DNA from: Nostoc sp. TCL240-02
Lineage (GTDB): Bacteria > Cyanobacteriota > Cyanobacteriia > Cyanobacteriales > Nostocaceae
Assembly: GCF_013343235.1 (NCBI RefSeq)
Contig: NZ_CP040094.1
Location: 566,501-630,500, forward strand
DNA: 64,000 nucleotides
Direction: 5' to 3'
Shown: positions 19,701 through 27,789 of the stretch, in pieces
How positions within the stretch are numbered: position 1 is the stretch's first letter
Layout: the number at the start of each line of letters is the position of its first letter
Program-made: the position numbers and the translations under genes
Notes under the pieces: model-generated
Told to the model about the DNA's origin: nothing
Seen by the model: the letters and a program-made list of their open reading frames with translations, nothing else
The model's database searches: none

Positions 19701-19800
19701 GTTCTTGACTAATGCGGGTATCTAACTGCGTTTTAAAAGAATCATTCTCTAACTGTATAATTGTAATTGGTGGGGGAGATGCTGAAGGTTGGTAGAGCAT
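16759..19800 (-). CDS. Usher-like outer-membrane protein of a putative chaperone-usher locus
   Basis: 1013 residues from the ATG at 19800. Residues about 1-170 are low-complexity and rich in S/T/N/Q/P. About 178-280 resemble an usher N-domain (LLLGVFINGQEVGSLEVI). Then comes a long beta-barrel region of alternating aromatic strands with a plug-like insert (GVVPPASFVQLRVSGVVVAQ ... IELFVFDRNN). Two Ig-like carboxypeptidase-regulatory domains close the protein (IINVYDNRGRTVGTT; GQPIPNVEVELVDAQGKRV ... FGLYRLDAVPVGNYTLRVP). Ushers thread chaperone-bound subunits through the outer membrane. No signal peptide is seen at this ATG. An in-frame hydrophobic stretch lies upstream (19801-19854) without ATG/GTG/TTG. 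The upstream chaperone supports the assignment. Confidence 0.72.
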   Translation of the reverse strand: MLYQPSASPPPITIIQLENDSFKTQLDTRISQEHKAFAGAIATPSPPETLPPEFSTDKSQDSYKIDHENITASNITTENALDSDTKQLSQQVVAQSITPSAASQNSAIRDIKSTLRDIRNAAHSHNVKNQMSPEKEQKINNNIVIPISTSSDVLKSSTGKNNPPANPAINNILAEAKSLLLGVFINGQEVGSLEVIPDEGKLLIPLFDFAQIAGFTVENIDIGKTQLKTPLGVVTVTESDLKKINGITYISDTFLKEKLLTEIELKTSDLALNVDLPWRRGNGESGNQAIDLKPEVRPPSSGLSNFRQELNYYSNSGNTNWRSSSLLGGRLGGGAWRLRLENDFVNSPQLSEYFYFKRSGRMLYQIGRQQIGLNPLATNLNLTGVQIGYTNLPTDRFNTSSSANELLPRRSQPIQTFRGVVPPASFVQLRVSGVVVAQRQVGLSGEYEFADVNLPTGQSNDIELFVFDRNNFSVPTEIRSLRLNASDLLLPSGGNVQLAGIGLTGNYIQNNLLDDFPSTQSGQLAGFYQIRQGISDNLTLESSAQLLADSTQAQAGFAWRLANPVILSANAGTSNGELGYAANLDIQLDRLQILGVSELYPTGYFSSNDQSRDRKNNALDIRYKFSNNLSLGFIARSYQNQSDSSNYILPTFSFRPLSNLSLRGTPDYFGNYSFNAFYQPTRNSRLSFNSFSNVYTTDFGYNLSRDYLVSFGTESGGDLATRYTLGLNYSSPSLYGLSWRLGLGYRDGEVGPVVGASMRIVPGLFASIDYQGIPSRNRNILGGIGDDRLTISLVSDLSFAGGRVSPAEYSSVGKDRGAIAGRMVIEGGRKGADLDGGIINVYDNRGRTVGTTKIDAQGNFFVGNLREGVYVIALDPDELPIEIALRKTSIVAEVAGAAVTQLNFPVRLEYGMAGKITDVAGQPIPNVEVELVDAQGKRVVSSVTDQFGLYRLDAVPVGNYTLRVPVQDGIANSNTLPKLEVAINKEFIYDQNLQLPIAAAAKETQEKKETQEK

Positions 19801-20010
19801 AAACTGAAGTATACAAATATGTATGGTTAGCCTAAGAAACTTCCCGGCTATAAATCATTCCTGGGAAGATAAATAAACTTGGTTAGCGAAATTTAAGCTT
19901 TTGTAAACCCAAAAGCTAAAACACATTTATTTTGCACATTTAAATTCCATCCAACTCGTGGAATGAGCATCTTACCCAGACTAATTAACGCAATTTAAAT
20001 GTGGAATAGT

Positions 20011-21000
20011 TTATCTGCGATACTGAGGATTTTTGAGAGAATTCCTTAATTTTTGAGAAGCAGGCTGAGTTTGAGTGTTGATATTGTTAGCTAGTGGAGC
20101 ATTAATGGGCACTGTAAAAGGTATGCCTTTTTTAATCGCTACACCATTTAGTTTCCCATTTATATCCAAGACATAATTACCAGGGGGTAAGTTTTTAGTA
20201 ATTGGTAGTAAAACTCGACGACGGCTATCAGGTAAAATTGGTGTTGTAGGTAAAAATCCTACATCCACTAAAGGCCCAGTCTTTTTGTCCTCTGGTTTTT
20301 CTAAATTAGCTATGGGTTTTGTCGCCTCAGCACCTGGATATTTAGCAGCCGGCCAAATAGCATATTGACCTTCCATCTGCACAGATGCGTTACCTTGGCT
20401 AGAAATATCAAAGATGGCATTGAGAGCATTTGGTTTGGTATTTACGCTCACAGAATTTAATACACCAATTTTCTTGACATCTCCTACATACGCATATATT
20501 GCAACTCCTAATTTGCCAATTAAAGTTACACCTTTTTTGGGTGTAGTAGTCCGGGGTATTTCTTCAACAAAAAGTACTGCTCGATGTTCACCTGATTGGG
20601 GCTTAACTCTAGGATGGATGGCGAAACGAACAGTTTGTGAGCCACCAGGTGGAATTGTAAATCTAGAGGGGGTAAAAATAATCCACTGCTCTAATGATTG
20701 TTCCTTAGGAGGAATCACTTGCAATTTATTTTCCTCATTCAGCATCCACGATTGCACATAAACCTTAAGTTCAACTGGTTGAGAATCAAGGTTTAAAATC
20801 CGAACAGCCTGAGAGCGTGTTTTATTGCTATTCATATCTATGTGAAACCGGGGTGGACTCACACCAATATTAATTGCCATTGCCGGAGGTATACTTAGAG
20901 CTAATGCTCCTATTAGACCCAAAGCAATATTTATTGATTTTGGCAAGATCGGGATTAAATTCTTCACTTTCAAGCACACCATAAAGCAATTATTTTCCAA
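20011..21000 (-). CDS. PapD-like periplasmic chaperone
   Basis: 329 residues. An N-terminal signal sequence (LIPILPKSINIALGLIGALAL, cleavage near PPAMA) leads to INIGVSPPRFHIDMNSNKTRSQAVRILN. FTPSRFTIPPGGSQTVRFAIHP, GEHRAVLFVEEIP and a second Ig-like domain follow. This two-domain pattern, with the proline-rich G1 region before the hydrophobic strand, is typical of fimbrial chaperones. Such proteins hold subunits by donor-strand complementation and deliver them to the usher. The gene starts 15 bp after the stop of the preceding subunit-like gene, so the two are very likely co-transcribed. Subunit specificity is not known. Confidence 0.75.
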   Translation of the reverse strand: MENNCFMVCLKVKNLIPILPKSINIALGLIGALALSIPPAMAINIGVSPPRFHIDMNSNKTRSQAVRILNLDSQPVELKVYVQSWMLNEENKLQVIPPKEQSLEQWIIFTPSRFTIPPGGSQTVRFAIHPRVKPQSGEHRAVLFVEEIPRTTTPKKGVTLIGKLGVAIYAYVGDVKKIGVLNSVSVNTKPNALNAIFDISSQGNASVQMEGQYAIWPAAKYPGAEATKPIANLEKPEDKKTGPLVDVGFLPTTPILPDSRRRVLLPITKNLPPGNYVLDINGKLNGVAIKKGIPFTVPINAPLANNINTQTQPASQKLRNSLKNPQYRR

Positions 21001-21015
21001 ATCTAAGTACAGAAA

Positions 21016-21579
21016 TTAACGACGGTCTACTACTACCGCTAATTCCCCAGCATATTGACCTGCAACTTGAGTACCAGAAACGTCCATCTTTAAGCGGAAT
21101 CCGCCCTGTACCAAAGCTGTATTACTATTGGAATCGCGAGAAATTTCAATGATGGGTAATGGCTCTACAACAACTTGAACCGCAGAATTAGAACGCTGTT
21201 CACTGCTAATTGCGTTACTCCTACCATTTTCAGCTTTCATCTCATAAGTGGCATAAAGTAAGTTCACTTGGTCTACAGGAACACGCATCTGCCAAATATT
21301 AGGAAATTCCCGAACAATCAAAGTATTAAATTGGGGAGGTGCTAATAAATCTCCTGGATTATTCACTGACTCACTTTTGGCACTCACAGAAATTTCTGAC
21401 TGTGATATAGGAGGAATTTTCAGCTTTTGAGGAGTCGCTAACTGGTAAATCTCTGTGGGTTCAACTGTGGGGATAAATTGTGCCGCAGTCGGTGTTTGTG
21501 GACACGCTAATATAGCTATACTGACAGCTATGGAATTCAGCAGGTAACGTTTGCAACTCTTAGTTAGATGCCATGACAT
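21016..21579 (-). CDS. Secreted subunit-like protein of the chaperone-usher locus
   Basis: 187 residues with a signal peptide (LLNSIAVSIAILACPQTPTAA). The middle (NTLIVREFPNIWQMRVPVDQVNLLYATYEM) is unfamiliar. The last 40 residues (GGFRLKMDVSGTQVAGQYAGELAVVVDRR) end like chaperone-usher pilins, where an AGxYxxxxxV strand closes the domain. The neighbouring 203-residue protein ends in the same way. I infer a minor subunit, adaptor or tip protein. No family was recognised directly. Confidence 0.5.
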   Translation of the reverse strand: MSWHLTKSCKRYLLNSIAVSIAILACPQTPTAAQFIPTVEPTEIYQLATPQKLKIPPISQSEISVSAKSESVNNPGDLLAPPQFNTLIVREFPNIWQMRVPVDQVNLLYATYEMKAENGRSNAISSEQRSNSAVQVVVEPLPIIEISRDSNSNTALVQGGFRLKMDVSGTQVAGQYAGELAVVVDRR

Positions 21580-21660
21580 ATTGCTAAATTGTTCACACTC
21601 AAATCATGTATGCAGATCAAATCTTTACTGAACTTCGTCGCTAATGGATTTAATATGGGA

Positions 21661-21697
21661 AATATCTCCCCACGTTCTAGGGAATTGGGGAGATATT
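21661..21697 (-). terminator. Stem-loop between major-subunit gene and the assembly genes
   Basis: AATATCTCCCCA pairs perfectly with TGGGGAGATATT (12 bp, 13-nt loop). It lies in the 231-bp gap after the 203-residue subunit gene. There is no long T-run, so partial termination or mRNA stabilisation is likelier than full termination. Confidence 0.55.
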
Positions 21698-21810
21698 AAA
21701 GAAGTTAACTAGCTTCCTAAAACATCTAGCAGTGGGAGAATAATCTGTCTTTTTCTTACCAAGTTTTGAGGCAGATTTTTCTATTACCACTCAACAGAAG
21801 ATTCCGTAGA

Positions 21811-22422
21811 CTATGGTCTGTAAGCTTCAACTGTCAGAGTACCATCGTAGCTTCCTGCTGGTGAAGTAGCACTGATTGGGATGTCCAAACCGATGTCACT
21901 TGCAGTCGTGTGAGTTAAGCCTAGAGCTGTTTTTGTGCCTACTGAACCAGAGTTAACAGTAACTGCAAGAGTGTTACTATATGTTGCATCTGTAAATGTC
22001 CCCGGTGTAATACCGACTGTGTAATTTCCTGTAGGACTGTTAGACCAAACAATATAAGCGCCAGTAATGGTTTTGGTTACGCTTGGTCCAGTTAATGCGA
22101 AAGGGGATGCAGTACTAAGAGCAGTACCAGCAGGACCAGTAGTTTGGTCATTACCTATGTAAGCGGGGGGAGTAGTACCAGCAAGTGCAGTTAATCCTCC
22201 CGTTCCTGTGGCTAAATCAGATGGAGCAATAACTACATTAGCGTTTTGAACAGTTCTTAAGAAAAGAATTTCAGGAACAGAGACATTAACGTTAATTGTG
22301 CTGGTCGGGCCTGAACCTTGAGCAATTTGAGCATTAGCAGGCGCAGAAAGAATCGCACCACCTAGAATAGCAGTACCAAAAGCAGCAAGAGCTAAAAATT
22401 TGTTCTTCATATTGGAAAACAT
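21811..22422 (-). CDS. Putative major pilin-like secreted subunit
   Basis: 203 residues. A signal peptide ends at SAPANAQ (cleavage at about 31-32), and the mature protein starts with an alternating hydrophobic strand (TSTINVNVSVPEILFL), as expected for a donor strand. It is rich in T/S/G/A, has no cysteine and is predicted all-beta. The C-terminus SPAGSYDGTLTVEAYRP matches the closing strand of spore-coat-U and archaic chaperone-usher pilins. The start codon ATG 22422 has GGGA a few bases upstream. I infer a fibre subunit. Without a structure or homology search this could also be another small beta-sandwich surface protein. Confidence 0.55.
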   Translation of the reverse strand: MFSNMKNKFLALAAFGTAILGGAILSAPANAQIAQGSGPTSTINVNVSVPEILFLRTVQNANVVIAPSDLATGTGGLTALAGTTPPAYIGNDQTTGPAGTALSTASPFALTGPSVTKTITGAYIVWSNSPTGNYTVGITPGTFTDATYSNTLAVTVNSGSVGTKTALGLTHTTASDIGLDIPISATSPAGSYDGTLTVEAYRP

Positions 22423-22544
22423 GTCCCTATTTTTTCGTGTTGACTGTTAGCAAATTTCGTGAACTCGATAGTTTGTCTAGAAATGGTTGAAATTTTAGTG
22501 AAACCGCAACCAATTAAATTTTGTTTTGAACAATCACCTCCTGT

Positions 22545-25253
22545 TTAAAACACGTACAATTCTGTACCGTTAGTCCCGTTATTGGCGGTGAAGAACAGCC
22601 GTGTACCAACGACAGTCAGTCTGCCAGGGTTAGCATTTCCTGTAGCGTTAATGTTGCTAACCTTGCGAGTATTGGCAGTGGTGCCGTCGCTTAACCACAA
22701 CTCCCTGTTGCTGCCATCAGAAGCGGCAAAAGCCAGGGTGCCATTGAAATTAACGAGACTAGTGGGAATACTGTTGTTGGGCTGGTTATTTCCGTCTGTA
22801 CCAGTCCAAATATCTTTGACAACATTAGTAACTGTGCCATCAGTTCTCCACAATTCCAGACCAGTTACTGGGTCGTTACCAACAAAGTAGAGAATATTAC
22901 CAGCAGCAGTTAGAGAGAAAGAACCTAAACCAACGTTAGGTGCTTGTCCATTGGCTCCGATAATGACGGTTCCGTTAAGTGTGCCATCACTCTTCCACAA
23001 TTCCAAGTTGAAGTCATTATCACTATCTGTAACAAAATACAAGGTGTTGCCAACGGCTGTCAGATTTGCCGGCGCGAACTTATTGTTACCGGGTGTAATA
23101 TCTTTCAGCAAGCTAGCTGTTGTACCACTTTGATACTTCCAGACCTCAAAGCCACTTGTACCATTGCTGGCAGTGAAGTAGAGTGTACTACCTACCACGC
23201 TGAAGTCTGCGGGATATGATTGAGTAGCTCCTCCGACACTAATAACTTGTGTGCCGCCAACAGTGCCATCAGTTGACCAAAGCTCAGTATTATTTTTGGC
23301 TGTGAAAAAGAGCTTGCTGTTAAAAGCAACGAAACTGGGTGATTGAGAACTACTGAAACTAGGGTTAATATCTACTAAACTGACGCTTGTGCTGTTATAA
23401 ACCCACAGTTTTTTGATATTGCTACTATCAACTGCTGTAAAGAAGAGTTTGTTACCAACAACGGTAAGATTACTTGGGTTAGAACTGCCAACATTCAGAT
23501 TAATATCACTAATCCTAGTTACAGACGTGCCATTGTACTCCCAAAGTTCTGTGCCAAAGGTGCTGTCAGTAGCAGTGAAGTATAACTTGTTATTGAAAAC
23601 AATCAGATCATCCGGGTTGAAACCAGTAGTATTAGTAATACGGGTATTTGTAGTTCCATCACTCCTCCACAGTTGAATACCTGTAGTACCATCATTAGCA
23701 GTGAAGTACAAAGTGTTATTCCAAGTGGTCAAGTTATCAGGGTCAGAACTACCAGAACCAGGATTTATTTCCAGTTGGCTAATTTGTGGTTGTGCCGTTA
23801 TGTTCAGGTTGTAGAAAGTTTCAGCTGAACCAGAGGGATAGATGCGAATGTAGTATGTACCTGCACTAAGGGGAAGATTGCTGATGGTTTCGTTGCTGTT
23901 TCCGGTTTGATTAGATATGGCTATTTGTGTATTAACGCTGTTGAATAGCCGTACATCTGCGTTGTCACTCAAGCCAGAAAGGTTGAGATTAAAGGAACTA
24001 GCGGTATTAAGATTGAATTTATAGTAATCATTAATATCTATGTTGCCCACAAAGTCACTGAGGGAAATAGAACCGTTTAAAGTGCCTAAATTCTGGGCTG
24101 TTCCTGAATTACTACCACCTTGGTCTGGTCCTATGGTTTGGGCAACTACACTCAGAGTATAGTTAGCTGTTGTAGTAGTACCACCACGATTTACCAAGAT
24201 GTTGTAAGTACCAGGATTTAAGCTGCGGCGAATCGCATCTAGGGTTGTTCCCGATTGGTTGCTTGAAAGAATACCTGCTCCATTTTGGTTTTGTAGTGCT
24301 AAATTAGCGTCTGCTGAGAGTGATGTGAACCTGATATCAACTAAAGCAGTTGAGCCGAGAGTGAACTGATAATAGTCTTGAGTATCGCTAGCGCTGACTA
24401 AATCTGAGATAGTGGCAGGAAGACCGATAGGAGTGGTAGTTGCTAAACTGTTTCCTCCTTGATCTGGGGGATCTACAGTAAAATTGACCTGCAAATTATA
24501 ATTAGTTGCACTTGCGTTTGCATAGACTTGGAGATAGTAAGTACCTGCGGCGAGAGAACGATTAATAGAATCCTGGTTTGTACCTGTTTGAGTACTTGTA
24601 CTTGTACTGGTAGGTTGGAGAGACTGTCCAGCGCTATTCAACAACTGTATGTCAGCATTACCACTTGAAGGATTGAGGTTAATACCAATAGTGCCGTTGT
24701 TATTTAAGGTAAATTTGTAGTAGTCGCTAGCATCTGTAACCAAGCCCTTACTTGTACTTGCGACAAAATCAGTTCCACTGTAGCCGGCGGCATTGACCGC
24801 TGCACTAATATCTCTGTTAGTGTTTGCCAATGTAGTTGTGTTATCGGAGATGCCACTATCTTGAATAGCTTCGGCTGAGAGAGTAAGATTATAAGATGTG
24901 CCAACTGCCGGAGTGGCTAAATCAATCCGAGCATAGTAAGAAGTATTGGCAAGGAGAGTAAAACGTATATTTTCTGATGCGTTACCAGACAAGTTAGAAA
25001 TAGCGATAATTTGATCACTACTGTTTAGCAAGTATAGATTGGCATCACTATTTGCCACTAATCCGTCAAGGCTTAAGGTAACTATACTAGAACTGCTGGC
25101 AGTAAATTTATAGTAATCTCTTGTATCAAGGCTGTTGAGAGAGTCTTGAAAGGTGTTGCTTGTACTGGTAAGAGAACCACCAATGTAAGTTGCAGTATTA
25201 AGCGCTGTGGCTGTTGTACTTCCGGGATCGGGAAATCCTGAATAAGTTGGCAT
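22545..25253 (-). CDS. Large surface repeat protein: PPC-type domains then ELWxxDGT repeats
   Basis: 902 residues. The N-terminal half has about four PPC-like beta domains, each with DYYKF (DTRDYYKFTAS, ASDYYKFTLNN, DTQDYYQFTLGS, DINDYYKFNLN) and a closing strand such as AGTYYLQVYA. The C-terminal half is a run of ELWxSDGT-type units (IQLWRSDGTT, TELWEYNGTS, TELWSTDGT, LELWKSDGT, LELWRTDGT, RELWLSDGT), each followed by LYFTA or LFFTA. No signal peptide is visible, so a non-Sec route such as type I secretion is possible. It sits 122 bp upstream of the pilin-like gene on the same strand and may be a surface adhesin of that cluster. Confidence 0.72.
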   Translation of the reverse strand: MPTYSGFPDPGSTTATALNTATYIGGSLTSTSNTFQDSLNSLDTRDYYKFTASSSSIVTLSLDGLVANSDANLYLLNSSDQIIAISNLSGNASENIRFTLLANTSYYARIDLATPAVGTSYNLTLSAEAIQDSGISDNTTTLANTNRDISAAVNAAGYSGTDFVASTSKGLVTDASDYYKFTLNNNGTIGINLNPSSGNADIQLLNSAGQSLQPTSTSTSTQTGTNQDSINRSLAAGTYYLQVYANASATNYNLQVNFTVDPPDQGGNSLATTTPIGLPATISDLVSASDTQDYYQFTLGSTALVDIRFTSLSADANLALQNQNGAGILSSNQSGTTLDAIRRSLNPGTYNILVNRGGTTTTANYTLSVVAQTIGPDQGGSNSGTAQNLGTLNGSISLSDFVGNIDINDYYKFNLNTASSFNLNLSGLSDNADVRLFNSVNTQIAISNQTGNSNETISNLPLSAGTYYIRIYPSGSAETFYNLNITAQPQISQLEINPGSGSSDPDNLTTWNNTLYFTANDGTTGIQLWRSDGTTNTRITNTTGFNPDDLIVFNNKLYFTATDSTFGTELWEYNGTSVTRISDINLNVGSSNPSNLTVVGNKLFFTAVDSSNIKKLWVYNSTSVSLVDINPSFSSSQSPSFVAFNSKLFFTAKNNTELWSTDGTVGGTQVISVGGATQSYPADFSVVGSTLYFTASNGTSGFEVWKYQSGTTASLLKDITPGNNKFAPANLTAVGNTLYFVTDSDNDFNLELWKSDGTLNGTVIIGANGQAPNVGLGSFSLTAAGNILYFVGNDPVTGLELWRTDGTVTNVVKDIWTGTDGNNQPNNSIPTSLVNFNGTLAFAASDGSNRELWLSDGTTANTRKVSNINATGNANPGRLTVVGTRLFFTANNGTNGTELYVF

Positions 25254-25621
25254 AGTTATTTATTATTTTTTATAAAGTCAAAGCACATATACTGGCTACA
25301 GTTTATTCAGAGCATTCATCCACACAAGAACTATGTATTAGCTGATGCGATAAAATCTTTAATGTTCTTTGGCATCTCTCCTTTAAGCTTCATTGCAAAT
25401 AGAATTTAACTCTTAGGGAAAAGATGATGCCTGCGTGTAAGTACTTAATTCAATAAAGCTAAATGTTAAAAAAATAGTTTATTTCTGTAGAAAAGTTTAG
25501 TATAAAGTTTTTGTGATTAGATCCTGATTAAAGTATTTTCAAGGAACATAATTGGTAATACCATATCTCTTTTATTCTTTGCTAACTCGCTTATCTAGAG
25601 AATTTTTTACAGCATTGCAAT
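25254..25621. other. Divergent spacer
   Basis: About 370 bp between divergent genes, AT-rich, with no repeat or ORF. It lacks the response-regulator gene that often precedes RppB-type kinases. Confidence 0.45.
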
Positions 25622-27091
25622 ATGTTTCAAGCTACTCGTCGCCGTCTTGCTCTTTGGTATACTTCCGTCACTGCTGTATTACTACTACTGTTCGCTAGTG
25701 GCGTTTATTTATACGTCCGTAGCACATTGGTTGAGCGGATTGATGATACTCTTAACCATGTAGTAGAAATAGTAGAGCGTTGTCTCACAACAAATCCCTG
25801 TGCATCTACGCTCATATTTGAGCCAATTAATGCTGATGCAGATAAATTTCGCATTAATTTAGAAGCCAGCTTTCGTGACAATACCTACACCGTAGAAGAT
25901 GACCACATCGACTTAGAATGGTTTAGTCCCACTGGTGAATTACTTTGGTCAACGCTATCCGAACCCCTAAATATTCCCATTCATGCCAACCGCACTGGTG
26001 AAACTGTGCGCGTCGTCAAGCCAAAGAGTGAAAATTCAAAATTAAAGACGCGATTAATCGCGTCTCTACCGTCACCACTCCTATTGCGGCAAATTACACA
26101 ACGGGTGGAAGTGGGACGACAAGTAGTAGGATATCTGCGTGTTAGTCATCCCTGGTTTGAAGTCACTAAACCCAGTCGTGAGTTAATTTTTGATTTGGCG
26201 CTAGGTATTGGGTTAATGCTGATTTCCGTAGGTGCAAGTGGCTGGTTTCTTTCAGGTAAAGCGATGGAACCTGTAGGTGAGTCTTATCAACGTCTCAAAC
26301 AATTCACTGCTGATGCTTCTCACGAACTTAGAAGTCCCATCACTTTAATTCAAACAAATGTGCAAGTCGCCCTCGCAGACTTGGATTTAGCAGAGACAGA
26401 AGCAACTAATTCTTTGCAGTATCGGCAACAATTAAAGATGGTGGAACGGTTGACGCAGCGTTTGGGTAAGTTAGTTAATGACTTACTTTTCTTAGCACGA
26501 CAGGATAGTGGTATTAGCAAAGATACTTTTTCACCTTGTCCACTGGATGCCTTGCTGATGGAGGTGGTTGAAGAACAACAATTGTTAGTCCCTGAAAAAA
26601 AAATCGCTCTTTCTTTAGATTTAGTTGACCCTCCCGCCTCGGAAACTAGCCCCGAATTATTGGAAAATTGGTTTACCCTTGTGGGGAATTGGGATCAGTT
26701 GGTGCAGCTATTCACAAATTTGATTGCTAACGCCCTGCACTATACACCAGCCAGGGGACGGGTGAAAGTAGAATTGGCGCGGATTGAGGGAATAAATCGA
26801 GTTTCTGGACTACGTTATACCAGTGCCCAGTTGCAAGTTAAAGTGAGTGATACCGGAGTTGGCATCCCCGCAGAAGCACTACCACGCTTATTTGATCGCT
26901 TTTATCGGGTAGATCCGGCACGGACTCATACAACTGGGAATACAACTACAGCCACCGTTACTGGTTCAGGATTGGGATTAGCGATCGCTCAAGCTATTGT
27001 CGAACATCATCAGGGTCATATTCAAGTTGAAAGCGCCCAAGGTATTGGCACAACGTTTACTGTGACTTTACCGATAACTCTTGAGTCTTAA
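25622..27091 (+). CDS. RppB-like membrane sensor histidine kinase carrying an in-frame repeat insertion
   Basis: 489 residues. TM1 is at about 12-32, a periplasmic sensor region at about 35-185 and TM2 at about 190-212. Then follow the H-box TADASHELRSPIT, N-box NLIANALHYTP, G1 SDTGVGIP, F-box FDRFYRVD and G2 GSGLGLAIAQ. The overall form resembles RppB/NrsS-type cyanobacterial kinases. About residues 136-152 (PKSENSKLKTRLIASLPSP) are encoded by an interspersed palindrome inserted in frame in the sensor region. No response regulator is adjacent, so the partner is unknown. It should phosphorylate an OmpR-type regulator. Confidence 0.88.
   Translation: MFQATRRRLALWYTSVTAVLLLLFASGVYLYVRSTLVERIDDTLNHVVEIVERCLTTNPCASTLIFEPINADADKFRINLEASFRDNTYTVEDDHIDLEWFSPTGELLWSTLSEPLNIPIHANRTGETVRVVKPKSENSKLKTRLIASLPSPLLLRQITQRVEVGRQVVGYLRVSHPWFEVTKPSRELIFDLALGIGLMLISVGASGWFLSGKAMEPVGESYQRLKQFTADASHELRSPITLIQTNVQVALADLDLAETEATNSLQYRQQLKMVERLTQRLGKLVNDLLFLARQDSGISKDTFSPCPLDALLMEVVEEQQLLVPEKKIALSLDLVDPPASETSPELLENWFTLVGNWDQLVQLFTNLIANALHYTPARGRVKVELARIEGINRVSGLRYTSAQLQVKVSDTGVGIPAEALPRLFDRFYRVDPARTHTTGNTTTATVTGSGLGLAIAQAIVEHHQGHIQVESAQGIGTTFTVTLPITLES
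26046..26065. repeat. GAGACGCGATTAATCGCGTC palindrome inside a kinase gene
   Basis: AGACGCGATTAATCGCGTCT is a perfect 20-nt palindrome followed by CTACC. This is the core of the Nostoc GTAGAGACGCGATTAATC repeat, here read in frame as KTRLIASL. Confidence 0.8.
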
Positions 27092-27228
27092 ATCGCAAAT
27101 TCAACAATTGTTTCCTGTGATAGATGCAGATAAGTGAATTTATTTACTAATTTTTATGGCAAAAATTGCAGATTTAACCATTAATTTGAAACTTTAGAAT
27201 GAGATATTTATGTCTGCTATAGCGGTTA

Positions 27229-27729
27229 TCAGTCTTGTGAGGTACAGTAGCAGCAGTGAGTAAACCAACCCAGCAAATTCTCTATTGTCACTTCTGCGAA
27301 TGCCGTATCTAATGCCTGGAGTAAATCAGGGTATGTCCTTGCACCGATGCGACGGAGAATGTTCTTAATCTTGGACCAACAATTCTCAATCGGTGAAAAA
27401 TCGGGAGAATAGGGGGGGAGATAAATGAGATGAGCGCCAGCAGCGATGAGCAAAGCTTCAAGTTCATCACTTTTATGGATTGAGCAGTTATCCATGATCA
27501 CCACTGCACCAGGCCAAAGTTTGGGTACGAGCTTTTGGGCGATGAAGGCATCAAAAGTCAAAGCATCGATAGAACCTAAGCCACTCCATTGGGTGAGCAG
27601 TCCTTTCAAGCTAATTGCACCAATTACCGAGACATTTTTCCCTTTGCGGTTGGGCTTTTGAGCATAGGCGAAGGCCAGGCAAGGCGCGGGCACATTTGCG
27701 GATGAAGGACAGATTAACTCCCGATTCAT
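27229..27729 (-). pseudogene. IS630 transposase, DDE catalytic part (frame-disrupted)
   Basis: 166 codons, open from 27729. It encodes KPNRKGKNVSVIGAISLKG, then VVIMDNCSIHKSDE and LPPYSPDFSPIENCWSKIK, which carry the second Asp and final Glu of the IS630 DDE triad. The expected upstream part (LIFLDESGVNLSFIRKCARA, with the first catalytic Asp) is in another frame. A one-base shift near 27670 separates the two, just before the AYAQKP codons. This second break is not at a slippery site and looks like decay. Confidence 0.8.
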
Positions 27730-27789
27730 CTAAGAAAATCAGCTCTTCGACGGGTATCCCCCTCAAGAGTTTCCAGTACTCAAATCGGG

